Source of the DNA: Penium margaritaceum
Taxonomy: Eukaryota; Streptophyta; Zygnematophyceae; Desmidiales; Peniaceae
Length of the DNA: 64,000 nucleotides
Reading direction: 5' to 3'
Assembly (NCBI GenBank): GCA_023375785.1
Contig: SZWC01000554.1
Location: forward strand, 304,945 to 368,944
Shown: positions 1 through 12,450 of the stretch, one piece after another
Position numbering within the stretch: position 1 is the first letter of the stretch
Layout of the letters: each line of letters opens with the position of its first letter
Program-made: the position numbers and the translations under genes
The notes under the pieces: model-generated
What the model saw: the letters and a program-made list of their open reading frames with translations, nothing else
Database searches by the model: none
What the model was told of the DNA's origin: nothing

Positions 1-640
1 GGCCTCCCTCCCTCTCTCCTTCCATCCCTTTGTCTTCTGTCCTCCCTCCCTGACTCCATCCATCCCTCCATCTCCACCCTCTCTCCCTTCATCCCTCTCC
101 CTCCATCCCTCCATCCCTCCATCCCTCCATCCCTCCATCTCCTCCCTCCTCCCTCCATCCCTCCCTCCATCCATCGGGTCTCTCTCCCTTGATCCTTCCG
201 TTCCTCCATGACCGACCTCCCCCCCCTCAATCCTTCCCTCGATCCCTCCATTCCTCCATCACCACCCTTCCTCCCTTGATCTCTCCATCCCACCTACTGG
301 CCTCCCTCCCGTGCTCCCTCCATCCTTGCATCCGGCCTCCCTCCCTGGATCCCTCCATTCCTCCCTCACCACCCTCCCTCCCTCCCTTCCTCCATCCGGT
401 CTCCCTCCCTCGCCCCCTCCATCCCTCCCCCAACCTCATCTTCGTCATCGTCCCCGTCTTCCTCATTGCTGTCGTAATCCGCTTCGTCATTGCCTTCGCA
501 TTCGTCTTCCCTGCCACCGCTGTCCTCGTCATCGCCGCCGTCGCTGTCGCCTTCGCCACTGCCTTCTCTCGCTCCCGTTTCCTTCTCTCTCTCTCGCGCT
601 CTCTCTCATGATCTCGCCTCATCCGGTGTATCCTTTGTCT
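1..640. repeat. C/T-rich low-complexity DNA
   Basis: The sequence is built from TCC, CTCC and CCAT words, with a short 8-bp tandem run of TCCCTCCA at about 105-142. From 430 to 575 it shifts to imperfect TCGTC/TTC triplets. That part reads as a hydrophobic peptide on + and as an Asp/Glu-rich peptide in one - frame, which low-complexity triplet repeats do automatically. I see no gene here. Confidence 0.75.
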
Positions 641-647
641 TTGCATC

Positions 648-1766
648 ATGTCGTGGTGTAGTCAGTCCTCTCTGCCTTCTCCCCTCTCGCTTCCGAGTGT
701 GTCCCTCCCCACGTTGCACCCCTCGGTGCATCCCTTCTCTCCCTCTTCGTCTTGTGTCCTACCTTCTCCTCCAGTTCCTATCCCACCGTCTCTCCCTCCC
801 TGCGCTCGTGGTCCTCGCCTGTCCACGTCTGCTCCTTCTCCTCTTCTCTGCTTCTACTGTGCAGCCCCAGGACATGCTTGGCAGCATTGTTCGCATCGCC
901 CTCCCTTGTGGGTGCCTCGCGGCCTCCGCAATGTTTCTCCCGTGTCGTTGTCTCCTCGCGCTCTGTTACCGCGTCTTCCTGCCTTCGCCGCCCAAGTTGC
1001 CAGTCTTGCTGCTGTTCACGAGTCGTCGTGCCCCCTCCCCTTGCTTCGTGCAGTCCACGTTCTCACGGATGTCATCCGCTTGACGTCCACACCACCTCGC
1101 GCCTGCTCTCTCTCCCCTGCCGCTGCCCACCGCCTTCTCTGTTCTCTCGCTCTTGTCCCTTCCCTCTCTCCTCTTCCCTCCTCCCCTCCCACCTCTGTTC
1201 CCTCTTCACCAACCCCCTCTTCCGCCATCCTCCCCTCACCCACCCCCTCCTCGCTCCCATCCCTCATCTCCCTCCCCCTCCCCCTCGCTCCCNCTCCCTC
1301 TCCCTTCCACCCCCTCACACCCCCTCTCCCTTCCTCCTCTGCCAGGCTTCCCTCCACTCCCTTCAACCCCACCGACCTCGCCCTTCTCTACCGCTCCGTC
1401 TGCCCTCCCCCTTGCCTCATCCCCCTCCGCTCTGTCACCGTCTTCCTTCCCTCCTTCCGCCGCCACCCCCACCTTGCCTTCTCCCCTCTCGCTCGCATCC
1501 ATCACCACCATCACTCCTCTCCTCCCACTTGCCACTCTTGCCACCGTCTCTTTGCCCCCGCCTCCACTCGCTTCCTCGGCCTCCACCTCACCTCCGCTCT
1601 CTGCTCATTCCTCTTCCTCCAACCTTCCTCCCTTGTCGTCTCCATCCTCTCCCCACTCCCCACTCCCCCTCACTCCTCTCCCGGTGTCCGCCCGTGCTCG
1701 CAAGCAAGCACGTCAGCACCTCCGTCGTCTCTCCATCCCACCTCCTTCTTCTTCGACCCCGCCTGA
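648..1766 (+). pseudogene. Gag-like open frame with CCHC zinc knuckle (fossil)
   Basis: An open frame of about 370 codons contains a retroviral-type zinc knuckle, CX2CX4HX4C, at 849-890 (Cys-Phe-Tyr-Cys ... His ... Cys). Such knuckles bind nucleic acid in Gag proteins of LTR elements and in some LINE ORF1 proteins. The rest is rich in Ser, Pro and Leu with no other domain I recognise. The match includes the correct spacing and the Gly before His typical of Gag knuckles, but C/T-rich DNA gives many Cys, Ser and Pro codons, so chance cannot be excluded. It lies in a decayed element and one ambiguous base (N) lies at 1293. It could equally be the Gag of a non-autonomous element or a LINE ORF1. 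Confidence 0.4.
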
Positions 1767-1980
1767 GCCATTGCCTTCGTCTCCCTCCTCCATTCCATCT
1801 CCCGTCCTGAGCGACCTTCATCATCGTCTCATCGCTCTCATCCGATGCTTTCCTGCTCTCCTCGCTACCTACGGCCTCACCGAACCCTACGTCTCCACCC
1901 TCTCCCTTGATTCCCTCCACGCCGTCATCGACGACGCAACCACGTTGGTCTTGTCCACGACCGAGCTCCTTGTTCCATGA
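1153..1980 (+). pseudogene. Open frame with Pro/Ser-rich body and helical C-terminus
   Basis: This frame of about 275 codons is Pro/Ser-rich for most of its length. Its last 75 or so residues change character: a basic stretch (Ala-Arg-Lys-Gln-Ala-Arg) is followed by mixed hydrophobic and charged sequence that could form helices, ending at a stop at 1978-1980. That terminal part looks more like real protein than its surroundings. I do not recognise the family. It overlaps the zinc-knuckle frame and probably belongs to the same decayed element. Confidence 0.3.
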
Positions 1981-2250
1981 CTCCATTCCTACCAGAGCAC
2001 CATGTCGCTTGACCTCCCTTCTGTCTCTCCTGTATCTCGTTGATGTTCTTCTCCTTCACGTGTGTATCCTGACCTCGACGGCGAGACCCTCCTTTGTGTG
2101 GGAGCCACGTCTTGTATGCCTTTGCCTCCGTGCCGGTCTCGTGTCCATCCTTGTGCCTAGCTTACACGTCCCATTTCTGTGTGTGGACTCCAAGTGTTGC
2201 TACATCCATCATTTTCCACTAGTCGGACATGGCTATCGTGTTGAACGAAG

Positions 2251-2560
2251 TAACAGTGAGACCCACCATCTTGTGGGAGCTGTGTCATCATGCGTACGCC
2301 TCTTTCATGTTCTTCTTGCACTGTGGTGCTAAAAGTAGTGACAGCGGGACCCACCACCTTGTGGGAGCTGTGTCATCATGTGTCTGCCTCCTGCTTACTC
2401 CGCTTGCATAGTAGTGTTCAATGTAGTGACAGCGAGACCCACCAAGTTGTGGGAGCTGTGTCTTCATGTGTCCGCCTCATGCTTACTCTGCTTGCATAGT
2501 CGTGTTAAACAGTGTAGTTTTTAGAACGGCGAGACCCGTCTTTGAGATGGGAGCTGTTAG
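2251..2560 (+). repeat. Four imperfect repeats (about 88 bp) with a conserved hairpin
   Basis: Copies begin near 2251, 2338, 2426 and 2525. Each carries a GAGACCC...TGGGAGCTGT block in which CCCAC pairs with GTGGG. In the fourth copy the arms change to CCCGTCT and AGATGGG, which still pair with one wobble. The first three copies also share the TGTG-CATCATG tail followed by pyrimidine-rich spacer. Function unknown. Confidence 0.7.
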
Positions 2561-2579
2561 ATGCGTTTTAGGAAAAAGA

Positions 2580-2652
2580 GCGGTCAGGGTCAAATCCGAC
2601 CGCAAGCGGATGGGCGAGGTGGCTGTCCACTTACGTGAGCCACCTCGCCCAT
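2580..2652. repeat. Two adjacent inverted repeats (hairpins)
   Basis: GCGGTC at 2580-2585 pairs with GACCGC at 2598-2603. Directly after, ATGGGCGAGGTGGCT (2610-2624) is perfectly complementary in reverse to AGCCACCTCGCCCAT (2638-2652), giving a 15-bp stem with a 13-nt loop. A GCGG/CCGC pair can extend the stem past a bulge. It lies 95 bp before the satellite, in the candidate LTR; possibly an RNA-level signal such as an LTR processing structure. Confidence 0.8.
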
Positions 2653-5600
2653 GTATACTCCGCCTCTCGCCATTGTCAATCCTTTGTCTTTCCTAAATTC
2701 ACATTTCCGCCTCTCTCCTCTACCCTAGCTGCATCCTATCTCAACACAAACTTTATGCACAATGACTGTACACAAGGTTCATGCATAACGTTTTTGCACA
2801 AATGTTATGCACAACGTTTATACACAACAATTATGTACAAAGTTTATTCACAAATACTATGCACAACGTTTCTGCACAAAGTTTATGTAAAAAGCTTATG
2901 CACAAAGTTTATACACAACGTGTATATACAAATATTATTCTCAAAGTTTATGCACAAAGTTAATGCACAAAGTTTATGCAAAAAGTTTATGCACAAAGTT
3001 TATGCACAAAGTTTATGCCCAAAGTTTATGCACAAAGATTCTGCACAACGTTTGTGAAAAACATTCATGCACAAAATTTATGCACAAAGTTTATACACAT
3101 AGTTTATGCAGAAAGATTATGCACAGTGTTTATGCACAACATTTCTTCACAAAGTTTATGCACAAAGTTCATGCACAAATTTTATGCACAAAGTTTATGC
3201 AAAACGTTTATGCAAAAAGTTTATGGACAACGTTTATGGACAAAGTTTATCCATAAATTTTCTGCACAACGTTTGTGAAAAACGCTTATGCACAAAGCTT
3301 ATGTTCAAAGTTTATGCACAAAGTTTATGCACAAACTTTATACACATAGTTTATGCACAAAGTTTATGCACAAAGGTTTTGCCCAAAGTTTATGCACAAA
3401 GTTTATGCACAAATGTTCTGCACAACATTTATGCAAAAACTTTATGCACAAACGTTATGCACAAAGTTTATGCACAATGTTTATGCACAAAGTTTGTGCA
3501 AAAAGCTTATGCACAAAGTTAATGCACAAAGTTTATAAACATAGTTCATGCACAAAGTTTATGCAAAAAGATTATACACAAAGTTTATGCACAACGTTTA
3601 TGCTCAAATTTTATGCACAACGTTTATGCACACAGTTCATGCACATAGTTTATGCACAACTTTTTTGCACAAAGTTTTTGCACAAAGTCTATACACAACG
3701 TTTATGCACAAAGTGTATGCACAAAGTTTATGCACATAGTTTATGCACAAAGTTTATGCACAAAGGTTCTGCACAACGTTTGTGCACAAAGTTCATGCAC
3801 AAAGTTTATGCACAAAGTTTATACACATAGTTTATACATAACGTTTATGCACGATGTTTATGCACAAAGATTGTGCACAAAGGTTTTGCACAACGTGTGT
3901 GCACGAAATTTATGCACACAGTTTATGCACAAAGTTTATGCACAAAGTTTATGCACAAAGCTTATACACAAAGTTTATGCACAAAGTTTTTGCAAAACGA
4001 TTATGCACAAATTTTTTGCACAACATTTGTGCACAAAGTTTATGCACAAAGGTTATGCACAAAGTTCATGCACAAAGGTTATGCACAACGTTTATGCACA
4101 AATTTTATGCACAAAGATTATGCACAACCTTTATGCATAAAATTTATGCACAATGTTTATGCACGAAGTTTATGCACAACGTTTATGCACAAAAATAATG
4201 CACAACGTTTGTGCACAAAGTTTATGCACAACGCTTATGCACAAAGTTTATGCACAATGTTTATGGAAAAATTTTGTGCACCAAGTTTATGCACAAAGTT
4301 TATGCACAAAGTCTATGCACAAAGTTTATGCACAAAGGTTATGCACAATGCTTATGCACAACGTTTATGCACAAAGTTTATGCACAAAGTATATGCACAA
4401 AGTTTATGCGCAAAGTTTATGCACAACGTTTATACACAAAGTTTATGCACAAATTTTATGCACAATGTTTATGCACAAAATTTATGCACAAAGCTTATGC
4501 AAACATTTTTATGCACAAAGGTTATGCACGAAGTTTATGCACAAAGTTTGTACACGAACTTTATGCAAAAATCATATGCACAAAGTTTATGCACAACGTT
4601 TATGCACAAAGTTTCTGCACAATGTTTATGCTCAGAGTTTATGTACAAAGTTCATGCACAATGTTTATGCACAAAGTTTATGCACAAATTTTATGCACAA
4701 ACGTTCTGCAAAGAGTTTACAGAGAAAGTTTATGCACAAAGTTTATGCACAAAGGTTTTGCACAAAGTTTATGCACAACGTTTATGCACAAAGTTTATGG
4801 ACAAAGTTTATGCACAACGTTCATTCACACAGTTTATGCACAAAGTTTATGCACAAAGTTTATGCACAAAGTTTATGCGCAACATTTATGCATAACGTTT
4901 ATGCAAAAAAGTTATGCACAAAGTTTGTGCACAAATTGTATGCACAACGTTTATGCACAAAGTTTATGCACAATGTTTCTGCACAAAGTTTATGCACAAA
5001 GTTAATGGACAACGTTTATGGACAACATTTATGCACAACGTTTATGCAAAACGTTTATGCACAAAGTTTATTCACAAAGTTTATGCACATCGTTTATTCA
5101 CAAACGTTATGCACAACGCTTATGCACAACGTTTATGCAATACATTTGTGCACAACGTTTGTGCACAAAGTTTATGCACAAACTTTATGAAAAACTTTTA
5201 TGCAAAACGTTTATGCACAAAGTTTATGCACAAAGTTTATGCACAATGTATGTACAAAGTTTATGCACAAAGGTTTTGCAGAACATTTGTGCACAATGTT
5301 TATGCACAAAGTTTATGCACAAAGTTTGTGCACAAGGTTTATAAAAAAAGCTTATGCACAAAGTCCATGCACAAAGTTTATGCACATAGCTTATGCACAA
5401 CATTTATGCACAAAGTTTATGCACAACATTTATGCACAACGTTAAAGCACAAAGTTTATGCACAAAGTTTATGCAGAAACATAATGCACAAAGGTTATGC
5501 ACAAAGTTTTTGTACAACATTTATGCACAAAGTCTGTACACAAAGTTCATGCAAACCGTTTATGCACAATGTTTATGCACAAAGTTTATGCACACAATTT

Positions 5601-8600
5601 ATGCACAAAGTTTATGCACATATTCTATGCACATAGTTTATGCATAAAGTTTGTGCACAAAGCTTGTGCACAAAGTTTGTGCACAAAGTTCGTGCACAAA
5701 GTTTATGCACAAAGTCTATGCACAACGTTTATGCACAAAGCTTATGCACAAAGGTTGTGCAAAACTTTTATACACAAAGTTTGTGCACACCGTTTATGCA
5801 CAAAGTTTATGCACAAAGTTAATGCAAACGTTTATGCACAATGTTTATGCACAACGTTGATGCACAAAGTTTATACACAAAGTTTATGCATAGAGTTTAT
5901 GCACAAAGTTCATGTACAAAGTTTATGCACAAAGTTTGTGCACAACGTTTATGCAAAAAGGTTCTGCACAAAGTTTATGCAGAACGTTTATGCACGAAGG
6001 CTTTGCACAACGTTTATGCACAAAGTTTATGCAAAACATTTATGCACAATGTTTATGCACACCGTTTATGCATAAATTTTATGCACAACGTTTATGCACA
6101 AAGTTTATGCACTAACTTTATGCACAAAGTTTATGTAAAAAGTTAACGCACAACTTTTATGCACAAAGTAAATGCACAATGTATATGCACAAAGTTTTTG
6201 CACAAAGTTTGTGCAGAAAGTTAACACACAAATTTTATGCACAAAGTTTATGGACAAAGTTTATGCACAAAGTTTATGCACAACGTTTATGCACAAAGTA
6301 TATGCACAAAGTTGATGCACAATTTTAATGCACAAAGTTTCTGCACAAAGTTTATGCACAACGTTTATGCACAAAGTTTATGCACAAAGTTTATTCACAA
6401 AGTTTCTGCACAAATTTTATGCACAACGTTTATGGACAACGTTTATGCACAAAAGTTATGCAAAAATTTTATGCAAAAATGTTCATGCACAATGTTTATG
6501 CACAAAGTTTATGCACAACGTTTATGGACAACTTTTATGCACAAACTTTATGCACAATGTATATACACAAAGTTTATGCATATAGTTTATGCACAGCGTT
6601 CGTGCACAAATTTTATGCACAAAGTTTATGCACAAAGTTTGTGCACAAGGTTTATGCACAACATTTGTGCACAAAGTTTCTGCACAAAGTTTATGCGCAA
6701 AGTTTATGCACAAAGTTTATGCAGAAAGTTAATGCACAAAGTTTATGCACAAAGTTTATGCACAAAGTTTATGCACAACGTTTATGCAGAACGTTTATGC
6801 ACAAAGTTTCTGCACAAAGCTCATGCACAAAGTTTATGCACAAAGTTTCTGCAAAACGTTTACGCACAACGTTTATGCACAACGTTTATGCACAGCAATT
6901 ATGCACAACGTTTATGCACAAAGTTCATGCACAAAGTTTATGCACAAAGTTTATGCACAGAGTTTGTGCACAACGTTTATGCACAAAGTTTATGCACAAC
7001 GTTTATGCACAAAGATTATGCACAATGTTAATGCAAAAATTTCATGCACAAAGTTTATGCACAAATTTTATGGACAAAGTTTATGCAGAACATTTATGCA
7101 CAATGTTTATGCACAACATTTATACACAAAGTTTATGCACGAAGTTCATGCACAGCGTTTATGCACAAAAATAATTCACAACGTTTGTGCACAAAGTTTA
7201 TGCACAAAGTTTCTGCACAAATTTTATGCACAGAGTTTGTGCACAAAGTTTATGCACAACGTTTATGCACAACGTTTATGCACAATAGTTATGCACAAAG
7301 TTAATGCACAAAGTTAATGCACAAAGTTAATGCACAAAGTTTATGCACAAAGTTTATGCACAAAGGTTATGCACAACGTTTATGCACAAAATTTTTGCAC
7401 AAAGTCTATGCACAAAGTTTATGGACAATGTTTATGCACAAATTTTATGCACAAAGTTTATGCACAACGGTTATGCACAAAGTTTATGCACAAAATTTAT
7501 GCAAAACGTTTATGCACAAAGGTTATGCTCAACGTTTATGCACAATATTTATGCACAAAGTTTTTGCACAAAGTTTTTGCACAACGTTTATGCACAATGT
7601 GTATGCACAAACTTTATGCACAAAGTTCATGCACAACATTTATGTACAAAGTTCATGCACAACGTTTATGCACAAAGTTTATGCACAAAGTTTATGCACA
7701 AAGTTTATGAACAAAGTTTTTGCACACAGTTTATGCACAAAGTCTATGCACAAAGTATATTCACAAATTTTGTGTCCCAAGTTTATGCAAAACATTTATG
7801 TACAAAGTTTACGCACAAAGTTGATGCACAACATTTATGCACAAATTTTACGCAGAAAATTTATGCAAAACGTTTCCGAACAATGTTCATGCACATCGTT
7901 TATGCACAAAGTTTATGCGCAACATTTATGCACAAAGTTTAAACACAAAGTTTATGCACAAAGTTTATGCACAGAGTTTATGCTCAAAGTTTATGCACAA
8001 AGTTTATGCACAAAGTTTATGCAAAACATTTATGCACAAAGTTTATGCACAGAGTTTATGCACAAAGTTCATGTACAAAGTTTATGCACAAAGTTTGTGC
8101 ACAAAGTTTATGCACAAAGTTTATGCAAAACGTTTATGCACAAAATTTATGCACAAAGTTTATGTACAATGTTTATGCACAAAGTTATGCACAAAGTTTA
8201 TGCAAAACGTTTATGCACAAAGTTTATGCACAACGTTTATGCACAATATTTATGCACAAATTTTATGCACAAATTTTATGCACAACGTTTATGCCCAAAG
8301 TTTATGCACAAAGTTAATGCACAAAGTTTATGCACAACGTTTATGCACATGGTTTCTGCACAAAGTTTATGCACAAAGTTTATGCACTACGTTTATGCAC
8401 TACGTTTATGCACAAAGTTTCTGCACAAAGTTTATGCACAAAGTTTATGCACAAATTTTATGCACAAGTTTTATGCACAACATTTATGCATAAAGTTTCT
8501 GCGCAAAGGTAATGCACAAATGTTATGCAAAACGTTTATGCACAAAGTTTAAGAGAAAATTTCATGCACAAATTTCATGCACAAAGTTGATGCACAAAGT

Positions 8601-11600
8601 TTGCGCACAAAGTTTATGCACACCAATTATCCACAACGTTTATGCATAAAGTTCATGCACAACGTTTATGCACAAAGTTCATGCACAGAGTTTGTACACA
8701 ACGTTTATGCACAAAGTTTATGCAGACCGTTTATGCACAAAGTTTATGCACAAAGTTTATGGACAACGTTTATGCACAACGTTTTTGCACAAAGTTTATG
8801 AACAACGTTTATGCACAAATTTTATGCACGAATTTTATGCACAACGTTTATGCACAAAAATAATGCAAAACGTTTGTGCACAAAGTTTATGCACAAAGTT
8901 TATGCACAACGTTTATAGACAACGTTTATGCACAAAGTCTATGCACAACGTTTAAGCACAAATATTATGCACAGCGTTTATGCACAACGTTTATGCACAA
9001 AGTTTATGCACAAAGTTAATGCACAAAGTTTATGCACAAAGCTTATGCACAAATGTTTTGCACAAATTCATGCACAAAGTTTATGCACAAAGTTCATGCA
9101 CGATGTTTATGCACAAAGTTTATGCACAACGTTTTTGAACAAGGTTTATGCACAAAGTTTATGCACAACGTTTATACACAAATTTTATGAACAAAGTTTA
9201 TGCACACAGTTTATGCACAACGTTTATGCACAAAGTCTATGCATAAAGTTTGTGCACAAAGTTTATTCACAAAGTTTATGCATAAACGTTATGCACAACA
9301 TTTATGCTCAAATTTTATGCTCAAAGTTTATGCACAAAGTTTATGCACAAACTTTATGCACAAAGTTAATGCACAAAGTTAATGCACAACGTTTGTGCAC
9401 AAAGTTTATGCACAAAGCTTATGCACAACTCATATGCACAAAGTTTATGCACTATGTTTATGCACAAAGTTTATGCAAAAAGCTTCTGCATTAAGTTCAT
9501 GCACAAATCTTATGCACAAATTGTATGCACAAAGTTTATGCATAACGTTTCTGCACAAAGTTTATGCACAAGGTTTATGCACAAAGTTTATGAACAAAGT
9601 TTATGCACATAGTTTATGCATAAAGTTTATGGACAAAGTCTATGCACAAAGTTTGTGCACAAAGTTTGTGCACAACGTTTATGCACAAAGTTTATGCACA
9701 AAGTTTATGCACACATTTTATGCAAAACGTTTCTGAACAAAGTTTATGCACAACCTTTATGCACAACCTTTATGCACAACATTTATGCACAAATGTTAAA
9801 CACAAAGTTTATGCACAAAGTTTAGGCACAAAGTTTATGCACAAAGTTTATGCACAAATGTTATGCACAACGTTTATGCACAACGTTTATGCTAAATGTT
9901 CTTGCATAAAGTTTTTGCACAAAATTTATGCACAAAGTTTATGCACAAAGGTTGTGCACAAAGTTTATGCACAAAGTTTATGCACAACGTTTATGCACAA
10001 AGTGTATGCACAACGTTTATGCACAAATTCTATGCACAATGTTTATGGACAAAGTTTATGCACTACATTTATGCACAAAGTTTATGCACAAAGTTTCTAC
10101 ACAAAGTTTATGCACAAAGTCTATGCACAATGTTTATGCACAAAGGCTATGCAAAACGTTTTCGCACAACGTTTCTGCACAGAGTTTATGCACAACGTTT
10201 ATGCACAAAGTTTATGCACAAAGTTTATGCACAGAATGTTTGCACAAAGTTTCTGCACAGATTTCATGCACAAAGGTTATCAACAAGGTTTATGCACAAA
10301 GGTTCTGCACAACGTTTATGCACAAAGGTTCTGCACAAAGTTTATGCACAAAGTTTATGCAGAATGTTTATGCACAACGTTTATGCACAAATTTAATTCA
10401 CAAACGTTATGCACAATGTTTGTGCACAAATGTTATGCACAAAGTTAATGCACAATGTTTGTGCACAAAGTTTATGCTTAAAGTTTATGCACAAACTTCA
10501 TGAACAAAGTTTATGCACAAATTTAATTCACAAAGTTTCTGCACAAAGTTTATGCACAAAGTTTATGCACAACGTTTGTGCACAAAGTTTATGCACAAAG
10601 GTTATGGACAACGTTTATGCACAACAGTTATGCACAAAGTTTATGCAAAACGTTTATGCACAAAGTTTATGCACAACGCTTATGCACAAAGGTTATGCAC
10701 GAAGTTTATGGACAATGTTTATGCACATCGTATATGCACAAAGTTTATGCACAAAGTTTATGCACAGCGTTTGTGCGCACATATTATGCACAAAGTTTGT
10801 GCACAAAGTTTATGCACAACGTTTATTCACAACGTTTGTGCACAAAGTTTATGCACAACGTTTGTACACAAAGTTTATGCACAAAGTTTATGCACAAAGT
10901 TTATGCAAAACATTTATGCACAAAGTTTATGCACAAAGTATATGCATAAATTTAATGCACAAATGTTCTGCACAACGCTTATGCACAAGGTTTTTGCACA
11001 AAGTTTATGCACAAAGTTTATGCACAAAGTTTATGCACAAAGTTAATGCACAATTTTTCTGCACAAATTATACGCACAAAGTTTATGCACAGAGTTTATT
11101 CACAAAGTTTATGCACGAAGTTTCTGCACAAAGTTAATGCACGAAGTTTATGCACAAAGTTTATGCAAAACGCTTATGCACAACGTTTATGCTCAACGTT
11201 TATGTAGAAAGTTTATGCACAATACTTATGCACAACGTTGATGCACAAAGTTCATGCACAAAGTTTATGCACAAATTTTATGCACAGAGTTTGTGCACAA
11301 CGTTTATGCACAAAGTTTATACACAACATTTATGCACAAATTTCATGCGCAATGTTTATGCAAAACGTTTATGCACAAAGTTTATGCACAAAGTTTATGC
11401 ACTAAGTTTATGCACTAAGTTCATGCACAACATTTATGCACAACATTTATGCACAAAGTTTATGCACAAATTTTGTGCACAAAGTTTATGCACAACATTT
11501 GTGCACAAAGTTTATGCACAAAGGTTATGTAGAAAGTTCATGCACAAAGTTTATGCACAACTTTTATGCAGAACGTTTATGCACAAAGTTTATGCACAAC

Positions 11601-11989
11601 GTTTATGCACAGAGGTTATGCCCGAAGTTTATGCACAATGTTTATGCACAAAAATAATGCAAAATGTTTGTGCACAAAGTTTATGCACAAAGTTTCTGCT
11701 CAAAGTGTATGCTCAGAGTTTGGGCACAAAGTTTATCCACAACGTTTATGCAAGAATTTTATGCACAAATTTCATGCACAAAGTTTATGCAGAAAGTTTA
11801 TGCACAACATCTATGCACAAAGTTCATGCACAGAGTTTGTGTAAAAATCATATGCACAACGTGTATGCACAACGTTTATGCACAAAGTTTATGCACAAAG
11901 TTTATGCATAACGTTTATGCACAAAGTTTATGCACAAAGGTTATGCACAATGTTTTTGCACAACGTTTATGCACACAGTTTATGCACAA

Positions 11990-12223
11990 GGATGATGCAC
12001 AAAGTTTATCCACAAAGTTTATGCACAAATTTTATGCACAACGTTTATGCACAAAGTTTATGCACAAAGTCTATGCACATCGTTTATGCACAAAGTTTAT
12101 GCACAAGGATGATGCACAAAGTTTATCCACAAAGTTTATGCACAAATTTTATGCACAACGTTTATGCACAAAGTTTATGCACAAAGTCTATGCACATCGT
12201 TTATGCACAAAGTTTATGCGCAA
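11990..12223. repeat. Two near-identical 117-bp copies (9 units)
   Basis: The distinctive GGATGATGCAC variant recurs at 11990 and 12107, exactly 117 bp (9 x 13) apart, with the following variants (TTTATCCAC, AAATTTT, AAGTCTATG, ATCGTTT) in the same order. This is a very recent tandem duplication within the satellite. Confidence 0.9.
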
Positions 12224-12239
12224 CGTTTATGCACAAAGT

Positions 12240-12450
12240 TTATGCACAAAGTTTATGGAAAAAGTTTATGCACAAAGTTTATGCACAAAGTTTATGCACA
12301 CAGCTTATGCACAAAGTTTATGCACAGAGTTTATGCACAAAGTTTATGCACAAAGTTTATGGAAAAAGTTTATGCACAAAGTTTATGCACAAAGTTTATG
12401 CACACAGCTTATGCACAAAGTTTATGCACAGAGTTTATGCACAAAGCTTT
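12240..12450. repeat. Two near-identical 104-bp copies (8 units)
   Basis: GTTTATGGAAAAAG recurs at 12251 and 12355, 104 bp (8 x 13) apart, with matching CACACAGCTTATG and CACAGAG variants in order. It lies directly beside the 117-bp duplication, marking a local expansion hot spot. Confidence 0.88.

Larger units (their letters stand above)
1..2746 (+). mobile_element. 3' part of a probable LTR retroelement, cut by window start
   Basis: This stretch is strongly pyrimidine-rich on the + strand, holds a CCHC zinc-knuckle frame, and ends in a candidate 3' LTR that directly abuts the satellite. The composition resembles the internal DNA of the copia element at 34874-54981. The junction motif CTATCG|TGTT at 2233-2242 matches the one before that element's 3' LTR at 54471-54480, and both LTRs end in CCTAT/CCATYTCAACA-like sequence. 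No reverse transcriptase or RNase H is visible between the zinc knuckle and the LTR, so it may be a non-autonomous or rearranged relative. The 5' end is outside the window. Assignment is inference; decayed. Confidence 0.45.
2239..2746 (+). repeat. Candidate 3' LTR, about 508 bp
   Basis: The segment starts TGTTGAACG and ends TCTCAACA, so it has the TG...CA ends of an LTR. It is preceded by CTATCG exactly as the 3' LTR at 54477 is, is about the same length (508 against 505 bp), and its last 35 bases resemble that LTR's end. Immediately after it the 13-bp satellite begins. The middle is unlike the other LTR: it holds four hairpin-bearing repeats and a long inverted repeat. The partner LTR and the other target-site copy lie outside the window. 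Confidence 0.45.

Noticed and set aside
227-649. Arg/Glu-rich open frame on - and hydrophobic frame on + near 430-611
   Set aside because: Low-complexity triplet-like C/T DNA yields such peptides in several frames; no domain or initiation signal.
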